The notes below the pieces were generated by a model. That model did not search any database and had not been told where the DNA came from. It saw only the letters and a program-made list of their open reading frames with translations. DNA of 27,777 nucleotides from JAJFFW01 sp039197915 (GTDB lineage: Bacteria; Pseudomonadota; Alphaproteobacteria; Caulobacterales; Parvularculaceae): positions 1 through 27,777 of the forward strand of contig JBCCTV010000012.1 of assembly GCA_039197915.1 (NCBI GenBank). The letters run 5' to 3'. The position numbers and the translations under genes are program-made. This document shows positions 1 to 7,647 of the stretch, one piece after another (position 1 is the first letter of the stretch; every line of letters starts with the position of its first letter).

Positions 1-480
1 CAGACCGTCACGCAGGGTGGCGTCAGCATCAAGCAAGCGCCCATCTTCCGGCGCGTCTGGTCCGAGCGCCGCAAGGCCTAGCGAATTAAAAACCCAAAGG
101 CGCCCACTTCTGTGCTGTATACGGATTGGGCGCTTTGGCCCAAATCGATCGAGCCAGGATTTGTTGAGCGCGCCCGCAACGCTCTGGTGGTATCCGACGC
201 CGCGTATCCAGCCATCGCCCGGCGAACTATTGAGCGCCTCTTTGAAATCATTTTCAGTTTTAACCGACGGCGGACCGCATTGGAGCGAGGTCAGTGAACG
301 CGCAGCAGCATTTAGGTGAATGTGATGGTCATTAAGCCCTGGGAGTGCAGCGCCGCCCCCGGCGTCCAGCACTTCTTCACCGTCCATGGGCCCCAGATGA
401 GGGGCAAGCCCGTCAATACTTCCATTCCGTATACGGATATCAAGCGTTTTCTTGTCTACTTCCGCGTTTTTAATCAACAT
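1..480 (-). CDS. Amidohydrolase (YtcJ-like), N-terminal part, cut by window edge
   Basis: The minus strand is open from an ATG at 478-480 to the left edge (160 residues, no stop), so the C-terminal part lies outside the window. The N-terminus looks like the small beta-sandwich of amidohydrolases (INGxI-like segment, here IRNGSIDGLAP) followed by the metal-binding motif PGLNDHHIHL at about residues 52-61, which matches the PGxxDxHxH signature. A later HRSGRLWVFNSLGLAALG segment resembles the HRSGHxxWVNS region of the YtcJ/amidohydrolase-3 group. The start overlaps the stop of the upstream CoA-transferase by 11 bases, so the two are probably translationally coupled. Members of this superfamily hydrolyse C-N or C-O bonds with one or two divalent metals. 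The substrate cannot be told; in this operon a ring-opened lactone, amide or ester intermediate is possible (inference). Confidence 0.82.
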   Translation of the reverse strand, partial: MLIKNAEVDKKTLDIRIRNGSIDGLAPHLGPMDGEEVLDAGGGAALPGLNDHHIHLNAAARSLTSLQCGPPSVKTENDFKEALNSSPGDGWIRGVGYHQSVAGALNKSWLDRFGPKRPIRIQHRSGRLWVFNSLGLAALGPDAPEDGRLLDADATLRDGL

Positions 481-1843
481 CTATAAAGCTCGCGATTGGT
501 GTCGGATCGACGCCAGGATCGAAAGACCTCAACGGATATGATAGCTCCGTGTTCTCCGCCATTTTTTGAGTCCATTCGCCCACTCGTAATTCTAAACTGC
601 GATCGAAACTGGCCGCCGATGAGCGCTCCTTATAGGCGCGCCAGAGGGGATCTGCGGAGATTGCATCGCAGACAACGCCTGCAAGTGAAACATCGAGCAA
701 AAGCCCACCGCCGCACCGCCAGGAAGCGAGCGCTGCGACGGCGCCATGTAAGCCCGTCAATGGATCGGCGATCGCGTCGCCGGCGAATAAATAGTCACCA
801 TGGGCGGCTTTCATAATTTTGACCAATCCGGCGGCCGCAGCCGCGTCGTCACCAAAACCGATATAGTTTTCGGTCTCCTCTGATCGTCCGTAGGCGGTTA
901 TACCGACCCAAACGCGGCCAGCGCGTGCCTGCAAAAATTCCCTCGCGTCAATCCCGAGTTGCCGGAGGGCCCGCGGCCTAGACGCCTCAATGACGATATC
1001 AGCGCTTTCGACGAGATCAAGCAAGCGACGCTTATCCGAAGCGTCATCGAAATCAAAAACCGCGTTTTGCTTTCCCTCGTTCAATAAGGAAAAAAAGCGT
1101 TTCTCACCGAACCGGGCGCCGTCTGGCCGGGACTTGCTTTCAACTTTGTATACCTCCGCCCCTGCGGCCAATAGCAAAGACCCCAGCAAAGGACCGGCCC
1201 AAAGCGACGAAAAATCAACCACCTTCGGCGGCCTTGCGGGCGCATCACTTGGGTCGAAAACCCGCATTGCCTGAATTCCCGGGCGCATATCCGCTAACGG
1301 ATCAACTGGCGCAACCGCCAAACCGAGAAGACGGCCGCGTTCGATAAGCCCCGCTAACGGCTCTTTTTTTAAGAACGGCGCCAGCGCGTGAACATCAGCC
1401 GGCGTCTCGCCTTGAAGCCACGCGGCGTAGAGGTCTGCATCGTCTTCGCGCGCCGCATTGAGAGCGAGCCACCCATCAGTACAAGGAAAAACATGGCACG
1501 ACCCCCCTGGCGCCGTCGCCCCTTTGCGCGTCAAACCCATGAGGCGGGCGCGCTCCCCCAATAGAACGGCGCCGCAGGCGATGTTCGAAAATGGCGGCGC
1601 TAGTGCCGCGTTTGCAAGCCTCAAAAAGGCAGCGAAAGCCCCATCCGCCGCGCGTGTCAGCCCCACGGGGCAGACAAGGCCCGGCTCTCCCGGGCGCCCC
1701 GTCACCTCGGCCAAGCCACTCCGGCGCCAGGCAACCGCCGGATGGTCACTCAGTACATCAATCTTAGAGGTTTGACCGCTAAACCGCGTCAATAAGGCTT
1801 GCGCATAATCGCTCGCGTCAAGACCCCAATCTGGCGAGATCAT
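470..1843 (-). CDS. CoA-transferase family III (CaiB/BaiF) with permuted motif order
   Basis: A 457-residue protein with all the family III CoA-transferase hallmarks, but in unusual order. The segment that normally opens the family, VVDFSSLWAGPLLGSLLLAAGAE without its last residues, begins only near residue 208, followed by the NEGKQNAVFDF strand (about 255-265), IEASRPRALRQLGID (about 285-299) and TAYGR (about 316-320). The candidate catalytic aspartate is D331 or D332 in GFGDDAAAAAGL. The first 200 residues carry what is usually the later small-domain sequence (CHVFPCTDGWLALN, about 116-129). This suggests a circular permutation or a duplicated ancestor that lost its ends. Family III enzymes move CoA between acyl groups through aspartyl-CoA or mixed-anhydride intermediates. 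The start overlaps the synthetase gene's end by 26 bases, and the end overlaps the amidohydrolase start. The acyl substrate is unknown. Confidence 0.88.
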   Translation of the reverse strand: MISPDWGLDASDYAQALLTRFSGQTSKIDVLSDHPAVAWRRSGLAEVTGRPGEPGLVCPVGLTRAADGAFAAFLRLANAALAPPFSNIACGAVLLGERARLMGLTRKGATAPGGSCHVFPCTDGWLALNAAREDDADLYAAWLQGETPADVHALAPFLKKEPLAGLIERGRLLGLAVAPVDPLADMRPGIQAMRVFDPSDAPARPPKVVDFSSLWAGPLLGSLLLAAGAEVYKVESKSRPDGARFGEKRFFSLLNEGKQNAVFDFDDASDKRRLLDLVESADIVIEASRPRALRQLGIDAREFLQARAGRVWVGITAYGRSEETENYIGFGDDAAAAAGLVKIMKAAHGDYLFAGDAIADPLTGLHGAVAALASWRCGGGLLLDVSLAGVVCDAISADPLWRAYKERSSAASFDRSLELRVGEWTQKMAENTELSYPLRSFDPGVDPTPIASFIDVD

Positions 1844-3299
1844 CTCGTATCACACGTCGCAACAATTTGCCGGTTTCATTGTAAGGCAGCGCATCACAGA
1901 AATGCACAAGCGTCGGCACACGACTTGACCGGAGTGACTTTCGGACAATCTCGCACAACTCTTCAGCGCCAGGGGGCGTCGTTTCAGGGTCAACCACAAC
2001 CGCTAAACCAACGGCCTCCCCCCACTCCGTATCCGGAACGGCGACGGCCGCCACGTCTTTAACACTTGGATGGGCGATAACAACATCTTCGATTTCACCA
2101 GGCGAGATGTTTTCACCACCACGAACAATCACGTCGTCTGCGCGTCCGTCGAGAAACAAAAACCCTTCCGTGTCGAGAAAGCCGCGGTCTTTCGTTGGAA
2201 ACCATCCATCGCCGTCAAGCTGCGAACCGGCGCCTTTATATTCGCCGCTAACCTGGTCGCCGCGCACAAAAACAAGGCCCGCTTCATCGGCCCCGCAAGC
2301 GCGCCCATCTTCGTCGCGAATTTGAATCTCAATTGTCGGCAGGGGGCGCCCAACAGACCCGAGGCGACGTCTGACCTCAGGGTTCTCGCTTGAGCGCGCT
2401 TGACGGTGATCGTCAGGGTCAAGAAGGCAAATCGTTGAGCTGGTTTCGGTTAATCCGTAGGCATTGGTGAAAGCGACGTCAGGAAACATATCCATTGCCG
2501 CTTCGATAACCTGTAGGGGCATTTTTCCGCCGCCATAGGCAAGCGCGCGCAGCTTAGGCAGCTGTGGAGCCGCGCCCGACTTCTCTATTTGTTCAACAAT
2601 CCGCTGCAACATCGTCGGAACCAGGAAGGCGTTGGTGACCCCCTCGGTCGCCGCCAGGCCAAGCCAGGCTTCGGCCGAAAAGTTTGGCAATTGCACCATG
2701 CGCCTGCCCGCATAAACCGAACTTAAGACCGCCGAGATTCCAGCGATATGGTACGGGGGCACGCTTATCAGCGTCGCCTCATCCTCCTCAGCGCTCATGA
2801 ACTCGACCGTACCGAGAATATAAGACATCAAATTGTCATGGCGCAGAATTGCAGACTTCGGCTCGCCGGTCGTGCCGCTTGTAAAGAGCTCAATGGCTGG
2901 CGATGTCGCATCATCAGGCGCATCGCTATCAATCGGCTTACCGCCAAGGAGGCTCGAAGACGCGCTAACAACGAGTCCGTCTTGCGCAACATCCGTCCGG
3001 TCCGTGATGATCAACGCAGGCGCGGTGCGCTTTAAAAGCGCGTTAAGCGGCTCTTCAGCTAATCGGTAATTCAACGGCACATACGGCGCGCCCGTAAGGG
3101 CGGCGGCGAACAACGCCACAGGCGCCATTGCGTTGCTTTCGCCAAGAAACCCTAGCTTTTGATCTTGTTTTAGGGCGCCAGCGACCGTTCGCGCCCGCTC
3201 AAGAAGCGCCGCATAGGTCAGGCGCTCGTCGCCAGAAACAACGGCGACACGGTCCGGCATCGCATCCGCCGCCATTTGCAGTATAAGGAATATATTCAT
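1818..3299 (-). CDS. AMP-forming acyl-CoA synthetase (FadD-like)
   Basis: A 493-residue adenylate-forming enzyme of the ANL superfamily, at the usual length for bacterial acyl-CoA ligases. Visible motifs are the phosphate-binding loop TSGTTGEPKSA (residues 140-150), the adenine-pocket motif YGLTETSS (281-288), the ribose-binding KDRG (370-373) with the hinge region FLDGRADDVIVRGGENISPG (about 382-400), and the catalytic lysine K478 in YNETGK near the C-terminus. It should activate a carboxylic acid to its acyl-CoA with ATP in the cytosol. It sits between a 102-residue conserved protein and the permuted CoA-transferase in one minus-strand operon, so it probably primes the acid on which the neighbouring thiolase-fold and CoA-transferase proteins act. 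Chain length or steroid specificity cannot be read from sequence. Confidence 0.93.
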   Translation of the reverse strand: MNIFLILQMAADAMPDRVAVVSGDERLTYAALLERARTVAGALKQDQKLGFLGESNAMAPVALFAAALTGAPYVPLNYRLAEEPLNALLKRTAPALIITDRTDVAQDGLVVSASSSLLGGKPIDSDAPDDATSPAIELFTSGTTGEPKSAILRHDNLMSYILGTVEFMSAEEDEATLISVPPYHIAGISAVLSSVYAGRRMVQLPNFSAEAWLGLAATEGVTNAFLVPTMLQRIVEQIEKSGAAPQLPKLRALAYGGGKMPLQVIEAAMDMFPDVAFTNAYGLTETSSTICLLDPDDHRQARSSENPEVRRRLGSVGRPLPTIEIQIRDEDGRACGADEAGLVFVRGDQVSGEYKGAGSQLDGDGWFPTKDRGFLDTEGFLFLDGRADDVIVRGGENISPGEIEDVVIAHPSVKDVAAVAVPDTEWGEAVGLAVVVDPETTPPGAEELCEIVRKSLRSSRVPTLVHFCDALPYNETGKLLRRVIRDDLARLGS

Positions 3300-3319
3300 A
3301 GCGACGGGCTATTGGTCTT

Positions 3320-3628
3320 TTAATCTGAGGAAGGCAGCGCTTTTGCCTGTTTAACGCCAAGCGGGGTCGACCCTAAGGAAAGTCCGCCTTCGCCGCCCCG
3401 CGTACAGAGGAATTCCATCGTTTCCTCTTCATCAACATAACGCTTGCCGACGAGAAGTCCGTGGGCGAAGTCTTTATCGACGCCAGATTTCTCGGCTGCT
3501 TCCTCAGTAGACATCTCGGCCCCGCCGCAGCGCAAATCGAGCGGTTCTTTCGGGGCGCGCAACACCATGATTTGCCCGGCGCAAACGGCGCTGTTCAATT
3601 TCATTCCCGCTTTGAGCGTCAACGCCAT
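3320..3628 (-). CDS. Small conserved protein of the acyl-CoA operon, function unknown
   Basis: A 102-residue protein with an AGGAGA ribosome-binding site about 7 bases before the ATG (3626-3628). It has no signal peptide or membrane segment. It contains three cysteines, in SAVCAG, LRCGG and LCTRGG contexts, and ends in the patterned tail GLSLGSTPLGVKQAKALPSSD without its last residue. From memory, similar short proteins with the same LRCGG and LCTK/RxG segments occur beside acyl-CoA synthetases in actinobacterial lipid and steroid clusters, but I know of no assigned function and could not run a search. The position between the thiolase-fold gene (gap of 12 bases) and the synthetase gene (gap of 20 bases) argues for a dedicated role in the same pathway. 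It could be a metal-binding accessory, an acyl carrier partner or a regulator. Confidence 0.8.
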   Translation of the reverse strand: MALTLKAGMKLNSAVCAGQIMVLRAPKEPLDLRCGGAEMSTEEAAEKSGVDKDFAHGLLVGKRYVDEEETMEFLCTRGGEGGLSLGSTPLGVKQAKALPSSD

Positions 3629-3640
3629 CGGTACCTTCTC

Positions 3641-4798
3641 CTATTGTGCGATCACAGCGCCGGCGACGCCTGACGCCAAGAACACGGTCTCGACGTCTTT
3701 GAGCTGGTTCGCCGCCGTTCCTCGCAATTGACGGACGCCCTCAGTAATATTGTTCATGCCGTGAATATAGCCCTCGCCGATCAACCCGCCATTTGGGCTA
3801 AGCGGCGTCTTTCCGTCCAGGTTCATGTGACCGTCAGCGATATAGTCTTTCGCCTCGCCGCGACCGCAATACCCAAACCCTTCGATCTGCATCAGGACTT
3901 CCGGGGTGAAGTTATCGTAGATCATGGCGACATCGGTTTCTTTTGGTTGGACGCCGCAAGCCTTAACGAGCTTCTCTGTCACCCTCTCTGAATTTTGCAG
4001 GCGTGTAAGATCGCCCTCATAGAAATCACTGACGATTTCATGGTTGAAGAGCATCGCATACTCCGCGCCTAAAATGCGCGCGGGCTTCTGCTTCAGGTCT
4101 TTAGCGCGATCCATGCGAGTAATTACAAGGGCGACGCCGCCGTCAGATTCCTGGCAGCAGTCGAGCAATCGCAGCCACGGCTTCACGATCCAACGGCTTT
4201 CTTGGTGATCAGCGAGCGTTATCGGTTTTTCGTAGAACCATGAATTCGGATTGGTGGCGGCGTTTTCGCGCAAGATAACCGCGACCCGCCCGAGATCCTC
4301 AGACGTCACATTATATTTTTCAAGATAAGGCCCGCAGCACAAGGCTTCCCACATAGCCGGCGTTTGCGCACCGAACGGAACGCACCACTCAACAAATGTG
4401 GAACTGTGCGCATCGGGACTAATCGACATCGCAGGCTGACCAAAGCGATACTGCGAGCGCTCATTCATTGCGCGCCACACCACCATGACATCGCAAAAGC
4501 CGGCCTCGACTGCTTTCTTCGCATGCACAATTGTTGTGACTGAGGCAGCGCCGCCCTGGGGCAGACGAACCGTGTAGTTCAGGTCCTTCGCGCCGACCGC
4601 GCGCATCACATCGATTTCGTCGGAATTATCGATCGTGTAGGTCATTAAGCCATCGATTTCAGACGGATCAATACCGGCGTCTTCGCAGGCTGCGCGAACG
4701 GCTTCCGCAGCAAGCTGCTGCTCTGATCGTCCGGAATTCTTCGAAAATTCAGTTTGGCCAATGCCGACAATGGCGGCTTGTGTGCTTGCGTCCGCCAT
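3641..4798 (-). CDS. Thiolase-fold lipid-transfer protein (SCP-x/Ltp type), probable aldolase subunit
   Basis: A 385-residue thiolase-superfamily protein. The start is ATG at 4796-4798 because a strong GGGGGAGG lies 8 bases upstream; an earlier in-frame TTG would place that site inside the gene. N-terminal AAIVGIGQTEFSK and C-terminal GYIHGMNNITEGVRQLRG (about 343-360) are typical of the SCP-x/Ltp branch. The position where degradative thiolases have their nucleophilic cysteine reads GGAASVTT (about 82-89), without cysteine. In steroid degraders, Ltp2 of this branch does not thiolyse but performs a retro-aldol cleavage of the side chain together with a DUF35 partner, using conserved tyrosines. 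Here the DUF35 gene lies immediately upstream, its stop one base before this ATG, which supports a complex of that kind. Y344 in GYIHG is a candidate catalytic residue. The substrate is inferred. Confidence 0.88.
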   Translation of the reverse strand: MADASTQAAIVGIGQTEFSKNSGRSEQQLAAEAVRAACEDAGIDPSEIDGLMTYTIDNSDEIDVMRAVGAKDLNYTVRLPQGGAASVTTIVHAKKAVEAGFCDVMVVWRAMNERSQYRFGQPAMSISPDAHSSTFVEWCVPFGAQTPAMWEALCCGPYLEKYNVTSEDLGRVAVILRENAATNPNSWFYEKPITLADHQESRWIVKPWLRLLDCCQESDGGVALVITRMDRAKDLKQKPARILGAEYAMLFNHEIVSDFYEGDLTRLQNSERVTEKLVKACGVQPKETDVAMIYDNFTPEVLMQIEGFGYCGRGEAKDYIADGHMNLDGKTPLSPNGGLIGEGYIHGMNNITEGVRQLRGTAANQLKDVETVFLASGVAGAVIAQ

Positions 4799-4799
4799 C

Positions 4800-5216
4800 T
4801 TAAGCGCCTCCCCCAATCGGGCGGAACACGGGCACCGCTTTGCCGCCGCTCGATTTTACGAAATCAACCTCGACCGCCATCCCGGCTTTGACGGTGTCTT
4901 CGTCAACGCCTTCGATCGTTGCGACAAACCGCAAGCCTTCTTCAAGCTGAATAAGGCCAACAATCGGGTTCTCCGAAAAACCAAACGCCGCCGGGCGGAT
5001 CGGTTGGGCCCAACTCATGACAACGCCCTTACCGGAGAGGCGTTGTTCTTGTTTATCCGTAGACCCCGTATCTGGGCACATTGGGCGCGGCGGGTGCCAA
5101 AGCTTGTCGCTACCTGCGAATTTTTGCGCAACAAGCTCACCGCGCTCGCAAGCCTCCCAGAAAAAGGCGCTGTCCACGCGCTGTATTGGATCGGGACGCA
5201 TTTGTTTGTCGCTCAT
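4800..5216 (-). CDS. DUF35 OB-fold protein (ChsH2-like partner of the Ltp protein)
   Basis: A 138-residue protein of the DUF35/OB-fold acyl-CoA-associated family. It has the N-terminal FFWEACERGELVAQ segment, then LWHPPRPMCPDTGS (about 39-52), then an OB-fold core (GVVMSWAQPIR and VGLIQLEEGLRF) and a basic-hydrophobic tail. In the family a rubredoxin-like zinc ribbon uses two CxxC pairs, one before and one within the PPRPxCPxCGS segment. Here the first pair is replaced (KFAGSDK) and the second keeps only C47, so zinc binding is probably lost. A GAGGAAAG site precedes the ATG. The gene is coupled to the thiolase-fold gene (one-base gap), and stand-alone DUF35 proteins typically pair with such Ltp proteins. 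The expected role is a structural and CoA-binding subunit. Confidence 0.87.
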   Translation of the reverse strand: MSDKQMRPDPIQRVDSAFFWEACERGELVAQKFAGSDKLWHPPRPMCPDTGSTDKQEQRLSGKGVVMSWAQPIRPAAFGFSENPIVGLIQLEEGLRFVATIEGVDEDTVKAGMAVEVDFVKSSGGKAVPVFRPIGGGA

Positions 5217-5229
5217 TGTCTTTCCTCGC

Positions 5230-7647
5230 CTACCCGTCGATGCCCCAAGGGCTTTTTAGTTTTTGCTGGCCTTCGCGCGGCGGGTCACACAGGATTGCCG
5301 CCTCGCCCGCGAGCGCGTCTATTTCTTCGTCACTATACCCCAATTCATTGAGGAGATCCGCCGAGCAATCACCGACAATCAACGGCGCGCTTTGAATGAC
5401 CGTCGGGTTACGCGAGAGGCTATAGGTTGCCCCAATCTGCTCGAGCTTGCCAACGTAGGGGTGCTGATATTCAGCAAGCCACTGGCGCTCTTTCAACTCC
5501 GTCCGGTCAAACAATCGACGCGACGCCTCGACGTCAGAAATTTCGCACGGAATGCTAACGCCGCGAAGTTTTTCAACCGCTTGATCGGCGGGAGACCCGG
5601 CGAAAAAAGCCTCCGGGTCGTCGCCGCAAAGGGCGTCGAAGGCTGATTTATGGTCCGCAGACATGGCGGCGATCTGGACCCATACGCCGTCCGCCGAGCG
5701 ATATAACCGATAATATTTGGAGTAACCGGTCTGGTTTGCATCAAGCCTCGGCCGGTCGACGGGGGAGCCGTCGGCTTTCGCGACGGCATAGCTCGTGTTC
5801 AAGAGAGCGGCGTTGATAATCGATGTATCAACGAACTGGCCCTTGCCCGTTTCCTCGCGCTCATAAAGGGCGTTGCAAATAGCGGCTGCCGACAAAAACC
5901 CATTGCCCGTGTCGCCAAGCGACGTCAGCGACCAAAACGGATGTCCACCCGCATGAAGCGCGCCGTCTTCGTGCTGAATGCCGCCGAGGCAAGCCCCCGT
6001 TTGATCATTTCCAGGAAGGTTCATACGCGGACCTTTTTCAAATCCGCGAGTATGGCAGTAAATGAGTTTGGGGAATTCCTTGCTGAGCGTTTCATAGTCA
6101 AGGCCCAAGCGTTCAACCGCCGGATAGCGCATATTGTGCTGAACCACGTCGGCGCCGGCGATCAGGCGTTTTAAGATATCTACCGCTTTGGGGTTTTTCA
6201 GCATCAACGCAATCGATCGCTTGCCGCGGTTCGCCATATAAGCGATGTGCGTTCGATGCCAGTAGCTGTCCCACAGGGTATTTATTTTGATAACGTCAGC
6301 ACCAAGATCAGAAAGAATCTGACACCCAAAGGGACCAGCGATTGCAAGACCAAGATCGATCACGCGAACGCCCTTCAGCGGCGGTTCTGGCTTAATCTTT
6401 GGTTCGGGCTTTGGCTCGGGATTTGGCAACGTCGCGGCGTACGCCTTAACGTCATCCGTGTCACTACCGCTGGCGCGCGTCGGTCCTTTGATCTCGCCAG
6501 GGCTCGTTTCAAGGCGATAGGTTATGCCAACCTGGTTGATCGTCCCGAGGTCCGGGTCTTCAACGCTTGCCACGCACCGATCATCTAAGAGCAGAGGATC
6601 CGTCAAAGAATCCTCAAGCGAGCGGCACTCCTGCATGGTCATTTCGCCGACACGCGCAGCCTCAACCCACTCAGCCGCCGAAAAGCGCTCGATCGCCTCG
6701 GCCAGGATCGGCTGGTAGTGCGCCATCACGAGCAATTCTTCTGGTCCAATCCCGAACCGGTCCGGATCATTTTGGACGGTTAAGTCTGGCGTTGCATTGA
6801 TTTCCTCACCCTTAGACGCTTCGAGAATAAAGCGCGGGTTTGGCACCCAGTTGTGAAGCCACTTCCCGTCGCTGCACTTAAAGTGTCCCTTGGGGCTGCG
6901 GCTCCCCATAATCCAGGTGTTAAAGCCTTCTGCATCTGGATCATCCACCCGTTGCCAAACTCCGCTGCCGCAGGCGAGCGCGCCTTGGAAAAGGGACGTT
7001 GAAACCCGCTGTCCGGCGCCGGTGCGTTCGCGCGCAAACAATGCAGCCGATATGCCGGTGATCGCAGAAAAGAACGCGCCGAGGCTTGGCCAAGGCGAGG
7101 CCACAAACAAAGGTCCGTCCCGGTTTGCGCCCTGAACCCAATTCTCGTCAATCTCGACTTCTGCAAACGGATCGTCGAGCTTGTTCATGTGGTAGACAGC
7201 CCCTTCCGGCCATCCGCGCTGCTCATATTGAAGCCCAGAGCGCGCAGCCACTAACGCGTCATAGCCGGGCCGATCCTGGTCTTCCACGCCCTCGCCATAG
7301 GCGGTAATCGAGCAATAGATCAGGCGTGGGTTGAGCGCGCTCAAGGTTTCGAAATCAATGCCAAGCTTCGCCGTGACGCCCGGTGAGAAGCTCTCAATCA
7401 AGATGTCGGCTTCCGCCGCTAATTTTAAAAACAGCGCCTTTTCGGCATCGTCCTTTAAATCGAAGACAGCGTTTTTCTTGCCCCGGTGCCAGACTTTATA
7501 GCCCAACATCTCCGGGAAAGGGTCGCCGTCAGGTCGCTCAATCCGCGTGACGTCGGCGCCGTGGTCGCCGAGGAGCATGCCTGTCATTGGGCCTGCCACA
7601 CCCCAGCTCAGGTCGAGCACTTTTAACTTAGATAATACGCCGGGCAT
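5230..7647 (-). CDS. Tandem (two-domain) family III CoA-transferase
   Basis: An 805-residue protein made of two complete CaiB/BaiF domains. The start is ATG at 7645-7647, preceded by GGAAGGAAA; the frame is open further upstream but that part lacks family sequence. Domain 1 (about 1-400) opens with LKVLDLSWGVAGPMTGMLL and has a candidate catalytic aspartate D130 in PGYDALVAARSG. A PEPKPEPKIKPEPP linker (about 405-418) joins it to domain 2, which opens with GVRVIDLGLAIAGPFGCQIL and carries D548 in GNDQTGACLGG. Fused pairs are known in the family and mimic the dimer of single-domain enzymes, in which the two chains interlock. It heads the minus-strand operon, with DUF35 13 bases downstream. Probable role: CoA transfer to or from a degradation intermediate, or alpha-methylacyl-CoA epimerisation as in the related racemase. 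The specific reaction is unknown. Confidence 0.93.
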   Translation of the reverse strand: MPGVLSKLKVLDLSWGVAGPMTGMLLGDHGADVTRIERPDGDPFPEMLGYKVWHRGKKNAVFDLKDDAEKALFLKLAAEADILIESFSPGVTAKLGIDFETLSALNPRLIYCSITAYGEGVEDQDRPGYDALVAARSGLQYEQRGWPEGAVYHMNKLDDPFAEVEIDENWVQGANRDGPLFVASPWPSLGAFFSAITGISAALFARERTGAGQRVSTSLFQGALACGSGVWQRVDDPDAEGFNTWIMGSRSPKGHFKCSDGKWLHNWVPNPRFILEASKGEEINATPDLTVQNDPDRFGIGPEELLVMAHYQPILAEAIERFSAAEWVEAARVGEMTMQECRSLEDSLTDPLLLDDRCVASVEDPDLGTINQVGITYRLETSPGEIKGPTRASGSDTDDVKAYAATLPNPEPKPEPKIKPEPPLKGVRVIDLGLAIAGPFGCQILSDLGADVIKINTLWDSYWHRTHIAYMANRGKRSIALMLKNPKAVDILKRLIAGADVVQHNMRYPAVERLGLDYETLSKEFPKLIYCHTRGFEKGPRMNLPGNDQTGACLGGIQHEDGALHAGGHPFWSLTSLGDTGNGFLSAAAICNALYEREETGKGQFVDTSIINAALLNTSYAVAKADGSPVDRPRLDANQTGYSKYYRLYRSADGVWVQIAAMSADHKSAFDALCGDDPEAFFAGSPADQAVEKLRGVSIPCEISDVEASRRLFDRTELKERQWLAEYQHPYVGKLEQIGATYSLSRNPTVIQSAPLIVGDCSADLLNELGYSDEEIDALAGEAAILCDPPREGQQKLKSPWGIDG

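Noticed and set aside
1..81. Apparent C-terminal end of a plus-strand gene, open from the left edge to a TAG at 79-81
   Set aside because: The opposite strand carries an amidohydrolase with a recognisable metal motif over the same bases; the plus frame is its shadow.
96..136. AAAGGCGCCCA / TGGGCGCTTT inverted repeat that looks like a terminator
   Set aside because: It lies inside the amidohydrolase coding sequence and has a 20-base loop without a T-run.
4761..5351. 196-codon open frame on the plus strand
   Set aside because: It lies opposite the DUF35 gene and the end of the tandem CoA-transferase, both with clear families, and its sequence resembles nothing.
6385..6430. Short tandem-like repeat in DNA
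   Set aside because: It encodes the PEPK-rich linker of the tandem CoA-transferase and needs no separate explanation; not a CRISPR or mobile repeat.
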